A DNA stretch of 51,381 nucleotides from Fictibacillus macauensis ZFHKF-1 (lineage in GTDB: Bacteria; Bacillota; Bacilli; Bacillales; Fictibacillaceae): assembly GCF_000269865.1 (NCBI RefSeq), contig NZ_AKKV01000043.1, forward strand, positions 1 to 51,381, read 5' to 3'. Both the position numbers and the translations under genes were made by a program. The notes below the pieces were generated by a model. That model made no database searches. It was not told the origin of the DNA and saw nothing but the letters and a program-made list of their open reading frames with translations. How positions within the stretch are numbered: position 1 is the first letter of the stretch; every line of letters begins with the position of its first letter. Shown piece after piece: positions 8,840 through 23,806 of this stretch.

Positions 8840-8868
8840 ATTTAAACATATGCTGAAAACGCTGTCAA
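8840..8868 (-). promoter_or_regulatory. glpFK promoter overlapped by a CcpA cre site
   Basis: -35 TTGACA (8868-8863) lies about 17 bases from a weak -10 TTAAAT (8845-8840). A 14-base cre, TGAAAACGCTGTCA (8854-8867), matches the consensus TGWAANCGNTNWCA at every position and covers the -35. Carbon catabolite repression of glycerol use is therefore expected. Confidence 0.8.
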
Positions 8869-8900
8869 CGAAATCCTGTGTGGTAAAAGTAGACATCTAC

Positions 8901-9446
8901 TTACCACAGTTCTTTATCCGACGTTGTAACCGCTACCGCACCTGCGCCAAGCGCCATTTTAACATCTTCTTTTGTGCGAATTAACCCTCCTGCAAAGACA
9001 GGAATCCCAGTCTTCGCGTGCACTTCTTCAATAATATTCGGCATTAATCCTGGCAAAACTTCTATGAAATCAGGCTTGGTCTTTAAAATGATCTTATAAC
9101 TCGTCTCTAGCGCAATTGAGTCTAGTAAAAATAAGCGTTGAATGGCAATAACACCTTTTTTCTTAGCGGTCATAATAACGTTCGAACGTGTTGATATAAT
9201 ACCTGCTGGCTTAATTTCCTGACAGATAAACTCAGCTGCATATTCATCTGCCTTTAGCCCGTTAATTAGATCAGCATGAACAAACACTTTCTTACCTGCT
9301 TGTCCAGCAATCTTCACCATATCCTTTAACTGAGCAATATGACTATCTAATATGACAATATACTCATAGCGACGGTCACTTAGCAGGTGCTCAAGCTCTT
9401 TCCATTTTCGAACAGCAGGTAATACAGTTTGGTTATGAAAACTCAT
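8901..9446 (-). CDS. glpP: Glycerol uptake operon antiterminator
   Basis: GlpP binds glycerol-3-phosphate and the leader mRNAs of glpFK and glpD to prevent early termination. The 181-residue product has a TIM-barrel-like GlpP fold with the runs [53 protein letters not shown] and [16 protein letters not shown] chose the ATG at 9446 (MSFHNQTV), 11 bases after GGAGG; an in-frame GTG at 9464 precedes that site. It sits directly upstream of glpF, the usual order glpP-glpF-glpK-glpD, with its own transcription start. Two matched target leaders in the same window strengthen the call. Confidence 0.95.
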   Translation of the reverse strand: MSFHNQTVLPAVRKWKELEHLLSDRRYEYIVILDSHIAQLKDMVKIAGQAGKKVFVHADLINGLKADEYAAEFICQEIKPAGIISTRSNVIMTAKKKGVIAIQRLFLLDSIALETSYKIILKTKPDFIEVLPGLMPNIIEEVHAKTGIPVFAGGLIRTKEDVKMALGAGAVAVTTSDKELW

Positions 9447-9464
9447 AGTTAAAACGTCCTCCAC

Positions 9465-9689
9465 ACACAGCTTTGTCTTTATTTAACCATACTTTATGCA
9501 AAATTTCAGCGAGTATTTTAAAGTTCATTATGTAAAGTATTTTGCTAAAAAGCATATCAATGTACCTATTCCCTAAAAAGGAGAAAAATACTAGTGATTT
9601 TTAAAATTTCGCGATAGGTAGGTCAGACGAGGGAGCTGTCTTCACCTTCGACAAAATGCCTTAAAGACTAACACTGATCCATCTCAACA
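9465..9689. other. Intergenic stretch between glpP and the atp terminator
   Basis: About 225 bases without a convincing gene. It must hold the glpP promoter (AT-rich stretch about 9480-9560), but I cannot pick a -35/-10 pair with confidence. Confidence 0.4.
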
Positions 9690-9733
9690 AAAAAACCTTT
9701 TTAGCCCCATGCATGGAGCTAAAAAGGTTTTTT
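9690..9733 (-). terminator. Terminator of the atp operon
   Basis: Stem AAAACCTTTTTAGC / GCTAAAAAGGTTTT with a 12-base CCCATGCATGGA loop that is itself partly palindromic, followed by a T-run, seven bases after the atpC stop. Confidence 0.9.
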
Positions 9734-9739
9734 GCAATT

Positions 9740-10147
<408 letters not shown>

Positions 10148-10163
10148 TTACCCCCTTGTAGGT

Positions 10164-11600
<1,437 letters not shown>

Positions 11601-11614
11601 TTAAAGGCGTTAAT

Positions 11615-12484
<870 letters not shown>

Positions 12485-12511
12485 TCACCACCTTTGATGG
12501 AAGCTGGTTGC

Positions 12512-12578
12512 AAGGCACTCATGCCTTACAGTGAAGTATTTTATAGAAGACGAAGCCGGTTATCTCGACCGGACTTCG
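12512..12578 (-). repeat. Two hairpins in the atpA-atpG intercistronic region
   Basis: AAGGCA/TGCCTT (12512-12527, four-base loop) and a stronger CGAAG-CCGGT / ACCGG-A-CTTCG stem (12551-12560 with 12568-12578). Neither is followed by a T-run on the minus strand, so differential mRNA stability or processing is more likely than termination. Confidence 0.55.
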
Positions 12579-12606
12579 CTTACGTTGTTATTGTAAACTA
12601 GTATCT

Positions 12607-15230
<2,624 letters not shown>

Positions 15231-15279
15231 TCATTAGTTGAAACAGACTCCGCCATTATTCTAGATCTTTTAAAAAATG

Positions 15280-15570
<291 letters not shown>

Positions 15571-15574
15571 TTAA

Positions 15575-16291
<717 letters not shown>

Positions 16292-16675
16292 TCACCTCTT
16301 TTCCTTTGAAATACGAATAGTTTGAGATAGTGAATCTATTAACATGATAATATAGATTGTCATTAACCCTATTACCACACTTAATAAATTGAATAGATGC
16401 GGGTACCTCATCGCGATTAAAACCGCTAGGCCGCCCATGAGAAGTCTGGATAAAGAGCCCATCGTCTTGACCTTTTGCTTGGTAGTGATTGCCTGTCCAA
16501 GCCGTTCAATCTTGCTGTACATACTCCAAAGATTGTACAGACTGAACAAGGTGCCGAATGTTAAACCGAGGAAAATGGATTTATAGGATGTAACTCCGTA
16601 TCCGAGGACAAAAAAAGAGAGCATAAAGATGGTGTACTTTATGTATCTTCTAAAGGTCATGGTGTACTCGGTCAT
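16292..16675 (-). CDS. atpI: ATP synthase protein I
   Basis: AtpI is a small membrane protein that assists c-ring assembly. The 127-residue product MTEYTMTFRRYIKYTIFML... has four hydrophobic helices. The start at 16675 overlaps the atpZ stop by four bases (ATGA). A longer open frame upstream in this register is out-of-frame reading through atpZ and is not real. The charged C-terminus ending RISKEKR is typical. Confidence 0.88.
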   Translation of the reverse strand: MTEYTMTFRRYIKYTIFMLSFFVLGYGVTSYKSIFLGLTFGTLFSLYNLWSMYSKIERLGQAITTKQKVKTMGSLSRLLMGGLAVLIAMRYPHLFNLLSVVIGLMTIYIIMLIDSLSQTIRISKEKR

Positions 16676-16896
16676 TTGCTTTCGTCTCCTGAATAAGTGG
16701 ATAATATGTGAATCATGGCATATACGCCGACTCCAAGCCCTGCAAATAATCCGATAATGAGGAACAAAGGGTTTGTCCCCGCAAGGCCGTCCAGCCACAT
16801 ACCGCCAAAAAGACCGATTAAAATACCGCCAACAAGTACTGATAGAATACTTGACATTAACGCCATTGCTCGAAATGGTCTTTTTCCAGTAGTCAT
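16672..16896 (-). CDS. atpZ: AtpZ/AtpI-family small membrane protein, first gene of the atp operon
   Basis: A 74-residue protein with two membrane helices (MALMSSILSVLVGGILIGLFGGMWL and PLFLIIGLFAGLGVGVYAM). It matches the AtpZ family encoded at the head of many Bacillaceae atp operons and proposed to act with AtpI in cation supply or Fo assembly. The ATG follows GGAAGGAG. The stop overlaps the start of atpI. Confidence 0.88.
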   Translation of the reverse strand: MTTGKRPFRAMALMSSILSVLVGGILIGLFGGMWLDGLAGTNPLFLIIGLFAGLGVGVYAMIHILSTYSGDESK

Positions 16897-16987
16897 GTTT
16901 GGACTCCTTCCAAAAATATAATAAAGTCATTCATAATTCTCTTTTAGGAAAATTCTATTATGAAAACCTTACCATATTCCCTTGATA

Positions 16988-17017
16988 AGAATACAATAGA
17001 GCAAGATGGAGTGTCAA
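16988..17017 (-). promoter_or_regulatory. Sigma-A promoter of the atp operon
   Basis: Perfect -35 TTGACA (17017-17012) and -10 TATTCT (16993-16988, 5 of 6) with an 18-base spacer. The 5' leader to atpZ is about 85 bases. Confidence 0.75.
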
Positions 17018-17307
17018 CGGCATTCAGCAGGAAAACGACTATAATTTGTGGAAAATTTGTCACAATTAATACATAAAGTATCAAATGCGCTATAATATAG
17101 CTTTCTCATAAAGATATTTCCTTAATTTTTACATTTTATGGCTTGTTTTTTTCCAATTTTATTCATTGTAAATCTTCGCCAATACCAGATGTTATTTAGG
17201 AAATTTTTAAAATTACCAACGAACGCTATTGGAAATTTTGGTATAAATTTCTCCAAAACAACACACCCTTTAAGTGACGAAGCTAACACCGACTGGAGGC
17301 ATCTCAC
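17018..17307. other. AT-rich gap between the atp promoter and a plus-strand gene
   Basis: No convincing gene. A plus-strand TATAAT at 17091-17096 could be the -10 for the gene at 17308, but I see no good -35. A short minus-strand frame at 17122-17316 has no ribosome site and is not called. Confidence 0.4.
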
Positions 17308-17652
17308 TTGAAGCATTTTAAAACAGCCATCATCTTCTTCATTGCTTTAATTATTATCATCGGTACGATGCTAAGCATCAACACCACACCACACCAGGTG
17401 AAGTCGTACACAAAACCACATGCACCTAGTAAATGGCATAAGGTAGCTGCCAAACGCGTCTCTGAACGCTATCCAACCTGGCGCATATATGACGCGCAAT
17501 ACGACACACAGCGCAGTAATAATGACGGTACGCTCATCGACACCTTTACGTTTACACTCGTTAAAAACCTTCATGAAAAAAACCTCAATGTTTACATTAA
17601 ACACCGAGGTACCCAAACGCTATTAGACGCATGGATCGAGGAATTGGATTAA
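17308..17652 (+). CDS. Small membrane-anchored protein of unknown function (resembles DUF3889)
   Basis: A 114-residue protein that starts with TTG at 17308, eight bases after TGGAGG. The N-terminus FKTAIIFFIALIIIIGTMLSI is a signal anchor and the rest should lie outside the membrane. The body ERYPTWRIYDAQY ... DTFTFTLVKNLHEKNLNVYIKH recalls the DUF3889 pattern (RYP-x-W/A-x-I-x-D-x(2)-H/Y, then a beta strand ending VYI), but this is a loose resemblance. It stands alone on the plus strand between the divergent atp operon and the convergent upp, with which it shares a terminator. Confidence 0.6.
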   Translation: MKHFKTAIIFFIALIIIIGTMLSINTTPHQVKSYTKPHAPSKWHKVAAKRVSERYPTWRIYDAQYDTQRSNNDGTLIDTFTFTLVKNLHEKNLNVYIKHRGTQTLLDAWIEELD

Positions 17653-17670
17653 CGTTTCCTACATACATAA

Positions 17671-17704
17671 AAAAAGCTGCTCCCGCTTGTAGGGAACAGC
17701 TTTT
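17671..17704. terminator. Bidirectional terminator shared by the small plus-strand gene and upp
   Basis: Stem AAAAGCTG-TCCC / GGGA-CAGCTTTT with a small loop, flanked by A and T tracts; it lies four bases from the upp stop. Confidence 0.8.
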
Positions 17705-17708
17705 ATCA

Positions 17709-18338
17709 TTATTTTGTACCGAACAGTCGGTCACCGGCATCGCCTAGACCTGGTACGATGTAGCCGTGGTCGTCAAGTTTTTCATCAAGAGCAGCCAAGT
17801 AAATATCTACATCCGGATGATCTTTTTGTAAAACTTCTACGCCTTCTGGTGCCGCCACTAAACACATTAACTTAATGTTTTTAGCGCCACGGTTTTTGAT
17901 GGATGTGATGGCAGCAGAAGCAGAACCACCTGTTGCAAGCATTGGATCGATCACAATAAAGTCACGCTCTTCTACGTCCGTTGGTAACTTAACATAGTAT
18001 TCAACCGGCTTTAACGTCTCCGGATCGCGGTATAAACCAACATGTCCGATTTTTGCAGCTGGAATCATTTTAATGATTCCGTCTACCATGCCAAGACCAG
18101 CACGAAGAATTGGTACGAGTCCAAGCTTTTTCCCTGCGATTACTTTTAATGTTGCCTCTGCAACTGGTGTTTTCACTTGGATCTCTTCTAGTGGAAGATC
18201 ACGCGTGATTTCAAACGCCATGAGCCCTGCAACTTCATCGACTAATTGTCTAAATTCTTTCGTACCTGTGTTTACGTCACGAATGTGCGTTAACTTATGC
18301 TGTATCAATGGATGATCCAGAACAAAAACATTACCCAT
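17709..18338 (-). CDS. upp: Uracil phosphoribosyltransferase
   Basis: Upp salvages uracil by joining it to PRPP to give UMP. The 209-residue product matches family length, with the PRPP-binding loop [16 protein letters not shown], the uracil-site region [11 protein letters not shown] at the C-terminus, and [14 protein letters not shown]. The ATG follows AAAGGAG. In B. subtilis upp also precedes the atp operon. It has its own promoter at 18401-18429. Confidence 0.97.
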   Translation of the reverse strand: MGNVFVLDHPLIQHKLTHIRDVNTGTKEFRQLVDEVAGLMAFEITRDLPLEEIQVKTPVAEATLKVIAGKKLGLVPILRAGLGMVDGIIKMIPAAKIGHVGLYRDPETLKPVEYYVKLPTDVEERDFIVIDPMLATGGSASAAITSIKNRGAKNIKLMCLVAAPEGVEVLQKDHPDVDIYLAALDEKLDDHGYIVPGLGDAGDRLFGTK

Positions 18339-18400
18339 CCTGCTACATCTCCTTTAAAGTGGGGGTGGCTTAATCCCCTTTACGTTTTAACCTCTTGTGC

Positions 18401-18429
18401 ATTTTACAGAAAAAGCGGTCACGATTCAA
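18401..18429 (-). promoter_or_regulatory. Sigma-A promoter of upp
   Basis: -35 TTGAAT (18429-18424) and -10 TAAAAT (18406-18401) with a 17-base spacer, lying between bdbC and upp. Confidence 0.65.
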
Positions 18430-18453
18430 GGTTAAATAACTACCATTTGCAAA

Positions 18454-18861
18454 TTAACGACTTACCTGTTTTTTCATAAAAAAGAGACAAACGGTAATTA
18501 TGACAAACGCTATGAAAGAAAGCATTGGAATTGTGATAAACCCAAACCAATTTAAGTAGTCTTGCGAACACGGTACCCCCGCCTTACAAGCTTCTAATTC
18601 TTTCAATGCTGGGACCTTTTGCAACGCAATATGATAGCCTGAAATAAGAATCCCTAAAAGCGATAGTGGCAGCGCATATCCAGTTACACGAAGATCTTGC
18701 TTATAAAAGGCAACACCTAAAATAATCGCTAGTGGATACATAAGAATGCGTTGGTACCAGCATAACGTGCATGGAATATACTCCAGCACTTCACTCATAT
18801 AAAGAGAACTAATCATGGCAATACAAGCGGTCACCCACGCCAGTAGAAGCGACTTACTCAT
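18454..18861 (-). CDS. bdbC: Thiol-disulfide oxidoreductase, DsbB family (BdbC)
   Basis: BdbC is the membrane quinone-linked partner that reoxidises BdbD, supporting disulfide formation in secreted and competence proteins. The 135-residue product has four membrane helices and two Cys pairs outside the membrane: YIPCTLCWYQR after helix 1 and LEACKAGVPCSQDY before helix 4. I chose the ATG at 18861 (MSKSLLLAW), which overlaps the bdbD stop by eight bases and follows a purine-rich stretch; an ATG at 18882 lies further inside bdbD. The bdbD-bdbC order implies cotranscription. This pair is not between upp and glyA in B. subtilis. Confidence 0.92.
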   Translation of the reverse strand: MSKSLLLAWVTACIAMISSLYMSEVLEYIPCTLCWYQRILMYPLAIILGVAFYKQDLRVTGYALPLSLLGILISGYHIALQKVPALKELEACKAGVPCSQDYLNWFGFITIPMLSFIAFVIITVCLFFMKKQVSR

Positions 18862-19582
18862 CTTTCTTTTCTTTCTCAGCATTGTTAATTTGTTTTTTCA
18901 ATGCATCATACGTGCCGCCCGTAAATTCCTTACCGTTAATAAATAATGTTGGCGTAGCTTTTACTCCTAGTTTTCCAACAAGGGCATCATCTTTTTTTAT
19001 AGCATCTGCAAAAACTTCTTGTTTAAACGCTTTAGCAACTTTAGCAACTCCGTCTTTTGAAGCAACTTCACCTAACGTTTTCACAAGGAAATCTTCTGTG
19101 AAAATATCTTGCTTCTCATATTTCTCATCGTCCGGCTGTTTGCTGTACAACAATTTATGGAACTTCCAAAATGTATCGTTACCAAGCTCTTTATAGACCG
19201 TTTCAGCAAATTGAGCAGAGCGCTTTGAATCAATATTAATAAACGGATAGTTAATAAAATAAAACTTAATTTTTCCTGTATCAACGAAGTCTTTTTCAAT
19301 TTTAGGAACAAAATCGTTATTAAAGTTTTTACAAACGGGACATTTATAGTCTCCGAATTCGAGTACACTCACCTTTGCATCTTTACTTCCTATGTAAGGT
19401 TGATTGTCATAGCTGATAGAGGTTACTTTCTTCGGATCGTCTTTACCAATGTTACCAAACACGATGACAACGACAATGCCCACCACAAGCAAGCCAATAA
19501 GCCAGAACACCCAATTCGATGACGCTCCTTTGTTACTTTTTACATAACTTTTTGCTTTCTTTTTGTTTGATTTATTCGCCAT
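18854..19582 (-). CDS. bdbD: Thiol-disulfide oxidoreductase, DsbA family (BdbD)
   Basis: BdbD introduces disulfides into exported proteins. The 242-residue product has a Lys-rich N-terminus, one membrane anchor (WVFWLIGLLVVGIVVVIVF), and an extracytoplasmic thioredoxin fold with active site FGDYKCPVCKNF and the cis-Pro loop VKATPTLFINGKEF. A helical insert lies between them, as in DsbA. The ATG follows GAGGTGAGAG. The highly charged C-terminal end (NAEKEKKDE) overlaps the start of bdbC. Confidence 0.93.
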   Translation of the reverse strand: MANKSNKKKAKSYVKSNKGASSNWVFWLIGLLVVGIVVVIVFGNIGKDDPKKVTSISYDNQPYIGSKDAKVSVLEFGDYKCPVCKNFNNDFVPKIEKDFVDTGKIKFYFINYPFINIDSKRSAQFAETVYKELGNDTFWKFHKLLYSKQPDDEKYEKQDIFTEDFLVKTLGEVASKDGVAKVAKAFKQEVFADAIKKDDALVGKLGVKATPTLFINGKEFTGGTYDALKKQINNAEKEKKDE

Positions 19583-19684
19583 TCTCTCACCTCATTGATT
19601 TTGAAATCCTTCTCCTATATTCCTATTAAGAGTATACAAGTTTCAATGGATTATCAATTGAAGATTGTTTGAACAGAGCTGTTC

Positions 19685-19720
19685 TAAAAAAAAAGCTGCC
19701 CAGCAACGTGGACAGCTTTT
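19685..19720 (-). terminator. Terminator of glyA
   Basis: Stem AAAAGCTG-CCA / TGG-CAGCTTTT (19691-19702 with 19709-19720) followed on the minus strand by a T-run, 12 bases after the glyA stop. Confidence 0.8.
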
Positions 19721-19732
19721 CGAAAATAGGGG

Positions 19733-20968
19733 TTATTCGTACAATTTGAATTTGCCTGCTAGTGCCGCTACACGCTCACTCGCTTCTTTCAAAGAGGCTT
19801 CTTCTTCTGGATTTTTTAATACGAGCGCGATTAACGCTGCGATTTCATCCATATCTTCTAAACCGAAGCCACGAGTTGTTACAGCTGCTGTTCCAATACG
19901 AATACCGCTCGTAACAAACGGGCTTTCTGTATCAAATGGTATCGTATTTTTATTCACGGTAATACCGATATCATCTAATGCCTTTTCTGCTACTTTACCT
20001 GTAATACCAAGTTTCTTCACATCAATTAAAATTAAATGATTATCCGTACCACCAGAAACAAGGGTCATCCCTTCTTTCTCTAGTGAGGCAGCGAGACGTT
20101 GTGCATTATCAACGATTTGCTGTGCATACGCTTTGAAATCATCACGTAGTGCTTCACCGAAGGCAACAGCTTTTGCGCCAATAACGTGCATTAACGGCCC
20201 ACCTTGAATGCCAGGGAAAATCGACTTGTCTATTTTTTTCGCAAATTCCTCTGTGCAAAGAATCATCCCACCACGAGGACCACGCAACGTTTTGTGCGTC
20301 GTCGTCGTCACAAAATGAGCATGAGGCACAGGGCTTTCATGAACACCAGCAGCAACAAGACCAGCGATGTGCGCCATATCAACCATTAAGTAAGCGCCAA
20401 CTTCGTCTGCAATTTCACGAAACTTCTTAAAATCAATGCTGCGCGGATACGCACTTGCACCGGCAACGATCAGCTTCGGCTTATGCTCAATCGCTTTTTG
20501 ACGAACATCTTCATAATCAATGCGATGTTCTTTTTCATCTACACCATATTCTACAAAGTTATACAATTCACCAGAAAAGTTAACCGGGCTTCCGTGTGTT
20601 AAGTGTCCACCGTGTGACAGGTTCATACCGAGCACAGTATCACCTGGTGTTAACACAGAAAAATAAACAGCCATGTTCGCTTGCGCACCAGAGTGTGGTT
20701 GTACGTTCGCGTGTTCAGCACCAAATAATTGTTTCGCACGATCTCTCGCTAAATCTTCAACAACATCTACGTATTCGCAGCCTCCGTAATACCGTTTGTT
20801 AGGGTATCCTTCCGCATATTTGTTCGTTAAAACCGAACCTTGCGCTTCCATAACCGCCTCGCTTACAAAGTTCTCAGATGCAATCAATTCAATTTTATTG
20901 CGTTGACGACCTAATTCGTCCTGGATAGCAGAAAAAACTTCTTGATCTACAGCAGCTAGCTTTTTCAA
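19733..20968 (-). CDS. glyA: Serine hydroxymethyltransferase
   Basis: GlyA interconverts serine and glycine with tetrahydrofolate, the main source of one-carbon units. The 411-residue product has the family signature with the PLP lysine in [14 protein letters not shown], plus [14 protein letters not shown] and [16 protein letters not shown] chose the TTG at 20968 (LKKLAAVDQ), eight bases after AAGGGGGA, because B. subtilis GlyA begins at the equivalent residue; a longer frame to 21028 has no support. It stands as a single gene with its own terminator. Confidence 0.97.
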   Translation of the reverse strand: MKKLAAVDQEVFSAIQDELGRQRNKIELIASENFVSEAVMEAQGSVLTNKYAEGYPNKRYYGGCEYVDVVEDLARDRAKQLFGAEHANVQPHSGAQANMAVYFSVLTPGDTVLGMNLSHGGHLTHGSPVNFSGELYNFVEYGVDEKEHRIDYEDVRQKAIEHKPKLIVAGASAYPRSIDFKKFREIADEVGAYLMVDMAHIAGLVAAGVHESPVPHAHFVTTTTHKTLRGPRGGMILCTEEFAKKIDKSIFPGIQGGPLMHVIGAKAVAFGEALRDDFKAYAQQIVDNAQRLAASLEKEGMTLVSGGTDNHLILIDVKKLGITGKVAEKALDDIGITVNKNTIPFDTESPFVTSGIRIGTAAVTTRGFGLEDMDEIAALIALVLKNPEEEASLKEASERVAALAGKFKLYE

Positions 20969-21050
20969 GTGTACGTCCCCCTTATGTAAGTGTGCTAATG
21001 TCCTCTGTATTGTATCATAGCGCACCATTTTTGTGGCAAAAGGAACCTAG

Positions 21051-21090
21051 AAAAAACGAACGAGATTTGAAGGCTATTCAAATTCGTTCG
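21051..21090 (-). terminator. Terminator of gntK
   Basis: Strong stem CGAACGAGATTTGAA / TTCAAATTCGTTCG followed on the minus strand by TTTTTT, eight bases after the gntK stop. Confidence 0.88.
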
Positions 21091-21097
21091 CATCTCT

Positions 21098-22654
21098 TTA
21101 CGATTCCTGATGTTCTAAGCGCTTGCGTTGAAAATCAGCAATCATGCTATATTCTTTTTCTAAACTGCGTGATACGGAAAGGAAAATACTCATTAATTCT
21201 TGATAGATTTTCACATGTTCCTCGTTCGGCGTATGTTTATGTGTACTGCCAACCATATCTGACACGACGGCGAAGGAATCAATTTCCCCAAGGGCATACA
21301 ATCCGAGAATAACCGCTCCAAGACAAGAGCTTTCGAAGGATTCTGGAATGGTCACTTCTTGATTAAAAATATCGGCCATCATTTGACGCCATAGTGGGGA
21401 ACGGGCAAAGCCACCCGTTGCTTGAATCCCTTTAGGAATACCAATCAATTCTTGTAGTGCAAGCATCACGCTATATAAATTAAACAGCACACCTTCTAAC
21501 ACAGCGCGTACCATATGTTCTTTTTTATGATAAAGAGCCAAGCCGAAAAAAGAACCACGTGCATCTGCATTCCAAAGCGGTGCACGTTCTCCTGCCATGT
21601 ACGGGTGGAATAACAAGCCATCGGCACCAGGAGCAACTTTTTCAGCAATGTCAGAAAGCAGTTCATAAGCATCTTTTCCTAAGCGCTTAGCCGTTTCCGC
21701 TTCAGAAGCTCCTACTTGTTCTTTGATCCAACGAAACGCCATACCACCGTTATTAACAGGTCCGCCAATCACCCAATGATTTTCGGTTAGTGCGTAGCAA
21801 AAGGTTCGGCCTTTTTCATCGGTAATCGGCACATCACTTACCGTTCGAATGGCCCCACTCGTTCCAATTGTAATGGCGACAACACCCGGCTCCATTGCAT
21901 CCACACCAAGGTTGGACAGCACACCATCGCTTGCGCCAATGACAAACGGTGTTTGTGGAGCAATGCCAAGCTTTTTCGCTAACTCACTAGAAAGACCTTT
22001 CATACAATGGGTCGTCGGCACGAGTGTTGAAAGTCTATCACTTGAAATGCCAGCAAGCGCTAGCGCTTCTTCATCCCATTGCAGCGTTTCTAAATTCATC
22101 ATTCCTGTTGACGAAGCAATGGAATGATCGACAACAAATTCACCAAACAGTTTAAAGAATACATACTCTTTAATACCAATAAATTTATAGGCATGTTCAT
22201 GGGCATGCTGTAACTCATGCTTCATCCACATTAATTTTACAAGTGGCGACATCGCATGAATCGGCGTCCCTGTTCGTCTGTATATGTCATGTCCATTATG
22301 GTCTTCTTTTATTTTTTTAGCGTACGGCGCACTGCGATTATCAGCCCACGTAATACTTTTCGTTAACGCATGTCCCTCCTGATCGACAGCAATGACACTA
22401 TGCATGGCCGAGCTAAAGGAAACAAGTTGAATGCTGTTCGCGCTTAATAAATTTTTTGATGTAACAGCATGAATGCAATCATAGACGGCTTGCAAGATCA
22501 CTTCTGGATCTTGTTCAGCGGTCGCTGGCGTTGGGCTTAAAAGGGGATAACCTTGGGCATGCTGTGCAACAATCCCACCTTTACGGTCAAACAGAACCGC
22601 CTTTGTACTCGTCGTGCCAATATCAACGCCCAGTAAGTATTTATTTTCTTCCAC
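21098..22654 (-). CDS. gntK: Gluconokinase, FGGY family
   Basis: Gluconokinase phosphorylates gluconate to 6-phosphogluconate for the pentose phosphate pathway. The 518-residue product is a full-length FGGY kinase: phosphate loop LLGVDIGTTSTKAVLFD, AMHSVIAVD, ITWADNRSAPYA, the ATP-site stretch TIGTSGAIRTV and the C-terminal signature ATGGFARSPLWRQMMADIFNQ. The GTG at 22654 lies eight bases after AAGGA. The neighbour gnd uses its product, and the divergent RpiR-type regulator probably controls both. FGGY specificity is hard to read from sequence alone; context decides for gluconate. Confidence 0.88.
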   Translation of the reverse strand: MEENKYLLGVDIGTTSTKAVLFDRKGGIVAQHAQGYPLLSPTPATAEQDPEVILQAVYDCIHAVTSKNLLSANSIQLVSFSSAMHSVIAVDQEGHALTKSITWADNRSAPYAKKIKEDHNGHDIYRRTGTPIHAMSPLVKLMWMKHELQHAHEHAYKFIGIKEYVFFKLFGEFVVDHSIASSTGMMNLETLQWDEEALALAGISSDRLSTLVPTTHCMKGLSSELAKKLGIAPQTPFVIGASDGVLSNLGVDAMEPGVVAITIGTSGAIRTVSDVPITDEKGRTFCYALTENHWVIGGPVNNGGMAFRWIKEQVGASEAETAKRLGKDAYELLSDIAEKVAPGADGLLFHPYMAGERAPLWNADARGSFFGLALYHKKEHMVRAVLEGVLFNLYSVMLALQELIGIPKGIQATGGFARSPLWRQMMADIFNQEVTIPESFESSCLGAVILGLYALGEIDSFAVVSDMVGSTHKHTPNEEHVKIYQELMSIFLSVSRSLEKEYSMIADFQRKRLEHQES

Positions 22655-22689
22655 TGCTATTCATCCTTTCTCACTTCCATCACCATTAG

Positions 22690-22703
22690 TGTAAACGTTT
22701 TTT
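22690..22703. promoter_or_regulatory. Candidate cre-like site upstream of gntK
   Basis: TGTAAACGTTTTTT agrees with the cre consensus TGWAANCGNTNWCA at 12 of 14 positions and lies 36 bases before the gntK start. Gluconate genes are classic CcpA targets, but the match is imperfect. Confidence 0.35.
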
Positions 22704-22716
22704 TCCCAGTCAAAAC

Positions 22717-22750
22717 AAAAAGGGTGACTTTTGTGTAAGCCACCCTTTTT
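22717..22750 (-). terminator. Terminator of gnd
   Basis: Stem AAAAAGGGTG / CACCCTTTTT with a 14-base loop and a following TTTTTGTTTT tract. It separates gnd from gntK, so the two genes are at least partly independent. Confidence 0.82.
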
Positions 22751-22760
22751 CGTTATATCT

Positions 22761-23657
22761 TTATTTTTTGACTACAGCATGTCCACCGAACTCGTTACGA
22801 AGAGCGGCAACAACTTTACCAGTGAATGTATCATCCTCTAGTGAACGGTTGCGCATCATAAGAGAAAGGGCGATAACCGGTGCTGGTACTTGAAGGTCAA
22901 GCGCTGCTTCAACAGTCCATTTACCTTCTCCAGATGCGTGCATTACGCCACGGATTTCATCAAGCTTCGGATCTTTAGAGAACGCACTTTGTGTAAGTTC
23001 CATGAGCCAAGAACGAATAACAGAACCGTGGTTCCACATTTTCGCTACTGCTTCATAGTCATAGTCGAATTGGCTTTTCTCAAGAACTTCAAAGCCTTCA
23101 GCGATTGCTTGCATCATACCGTACTCAATTCCGTTATGAACCATTTTCAAGAAATGTCCGCTTCCGACTTTACCTGTGTAAAGGTAGCCGTTTTCGATAG
23201 AAAGGTCTTTAAAGATTGGTTCGATTGTTGCGAACACATCAGCGTCGCCACCGATCATTGTACAAGCACCATTACGAGCACCATCTGTTCCGCCGCTCGT
23301 ACCAACGTCTACATAGTTAATGCCTTTTTCTTTAAGCTCTTCTGCACGACGAACTGTATCTTTGTAGTTAGAGTTACCACCATCGATCACGATATCGCCA
23401 GGCTCAAGATCTGCTTTAAGTTCAGCAATAACGCTTTCTGTGATGTCGCCAGCAGGTACCATCATCCACACGATACGTGGAGTGCTTAAGTTTTCAACAA
23501 GTGCTTTAATGCTTTCTACACCTTTTGCACCGTCTGCTGTAATTTTTGATACTTGCTCTTTATTTACATCTGTAGCCACAACATCATGTTTGTGGTCTAG
23601 TAGATTCAATACGAGATTGTAGCCCATTTTACCAAGGCCGATCATACCTAGTTGCAT
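22761..23657 (-). CDS. gnd: 6-phosphogluconate dehydrogenase, decarboxylating (short GndA/YqeC type)
   Basis: Oxidises and decarboxylates 6-phosphogluconate to ribulose-5-phosphate. The 298-residue product is the short form, shorter than the roughly 470-residue canonical enzyme. It shows the dinucleotide loop GMIGLGKMGYNL, IVIDGGNSNYKDT, the substrate motif GTSGGTDGARNG and the catalytic Lys in SGHFLKMVHNGIEYG. Short forms are often NAD-dependent, which is an inference here. The ATG follows AAAGGGGAA. It is divergent from the RpiR-type regulator across 150 bases holding two operator-like palindromes. Confidence 0.93.
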   Translation of the reverse strand: MQLGMIGLGKMGYNLVLNLLDHKHDVVATDVNKEQVSKITADGAKGVESIKALVENLSTPRIVWMMVPAGDITESVIAELKADLEPGDIVIDGGNSNYKDTVRRAEELKEKGINYVDVGTSGGTDGARNGACTMIGGDADVFATIEPIFKDLSIENGYLYTGKVGSGHFLKMVHNGIEYGMMQAIAEGFEVLEKSQFDYDYEAVAKMWNHGSVIRSWLMELTQSAFSKDPKLDEIRGVMHASGEGKWTVEAALDLQVPAPVIALSLMMRNRSLEDDTFTGKVVAALRNEFGGHAVVKK

Positions 23658-23699
23658 GAATAAGTTCCCCTTTCAAATTGCGATGTGTGCCATCGCTTT

Positions 23700-23767
23700 G
23701 TGAAAATTATTTTCTTCACTACGTATTATACACTAAAATTTTTTCACTTTACAAGAAATTAATTTTC
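23700..23767. promoter_or_regulatory. Two operator-like palindromes between gnd and the RpiR-type regulator
   Basis: GAAAATTATTTTC (23702-23714, nested in GTGAA...TTCAC at 23700-23719) and GAAATTAATTTTC (23755-23767) are near-identical 13-base palindromes in the divergent promoter region. They are plausible binding sites for the adjacent regulator. Confidence 0.5.
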
Positions 23768-23806
23768 ATATTAAGATTAAATAGAGAAAAGAAAGGACGT
23801 GTTGCA

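Noticed and set aside
16676-16930. N-terminal extension of atpI to 16930
   Set aside because: It is atpZ read in another frame; the ATGA overlap and the start of the hydrophobic domain place the atpI start at 16675.
17122-17316. 64-residue minus-strand frame beside the small membrane protein
   Set aside because: AT-rich, no ribosome site, and it overlaps the start of the plus-strand gene.
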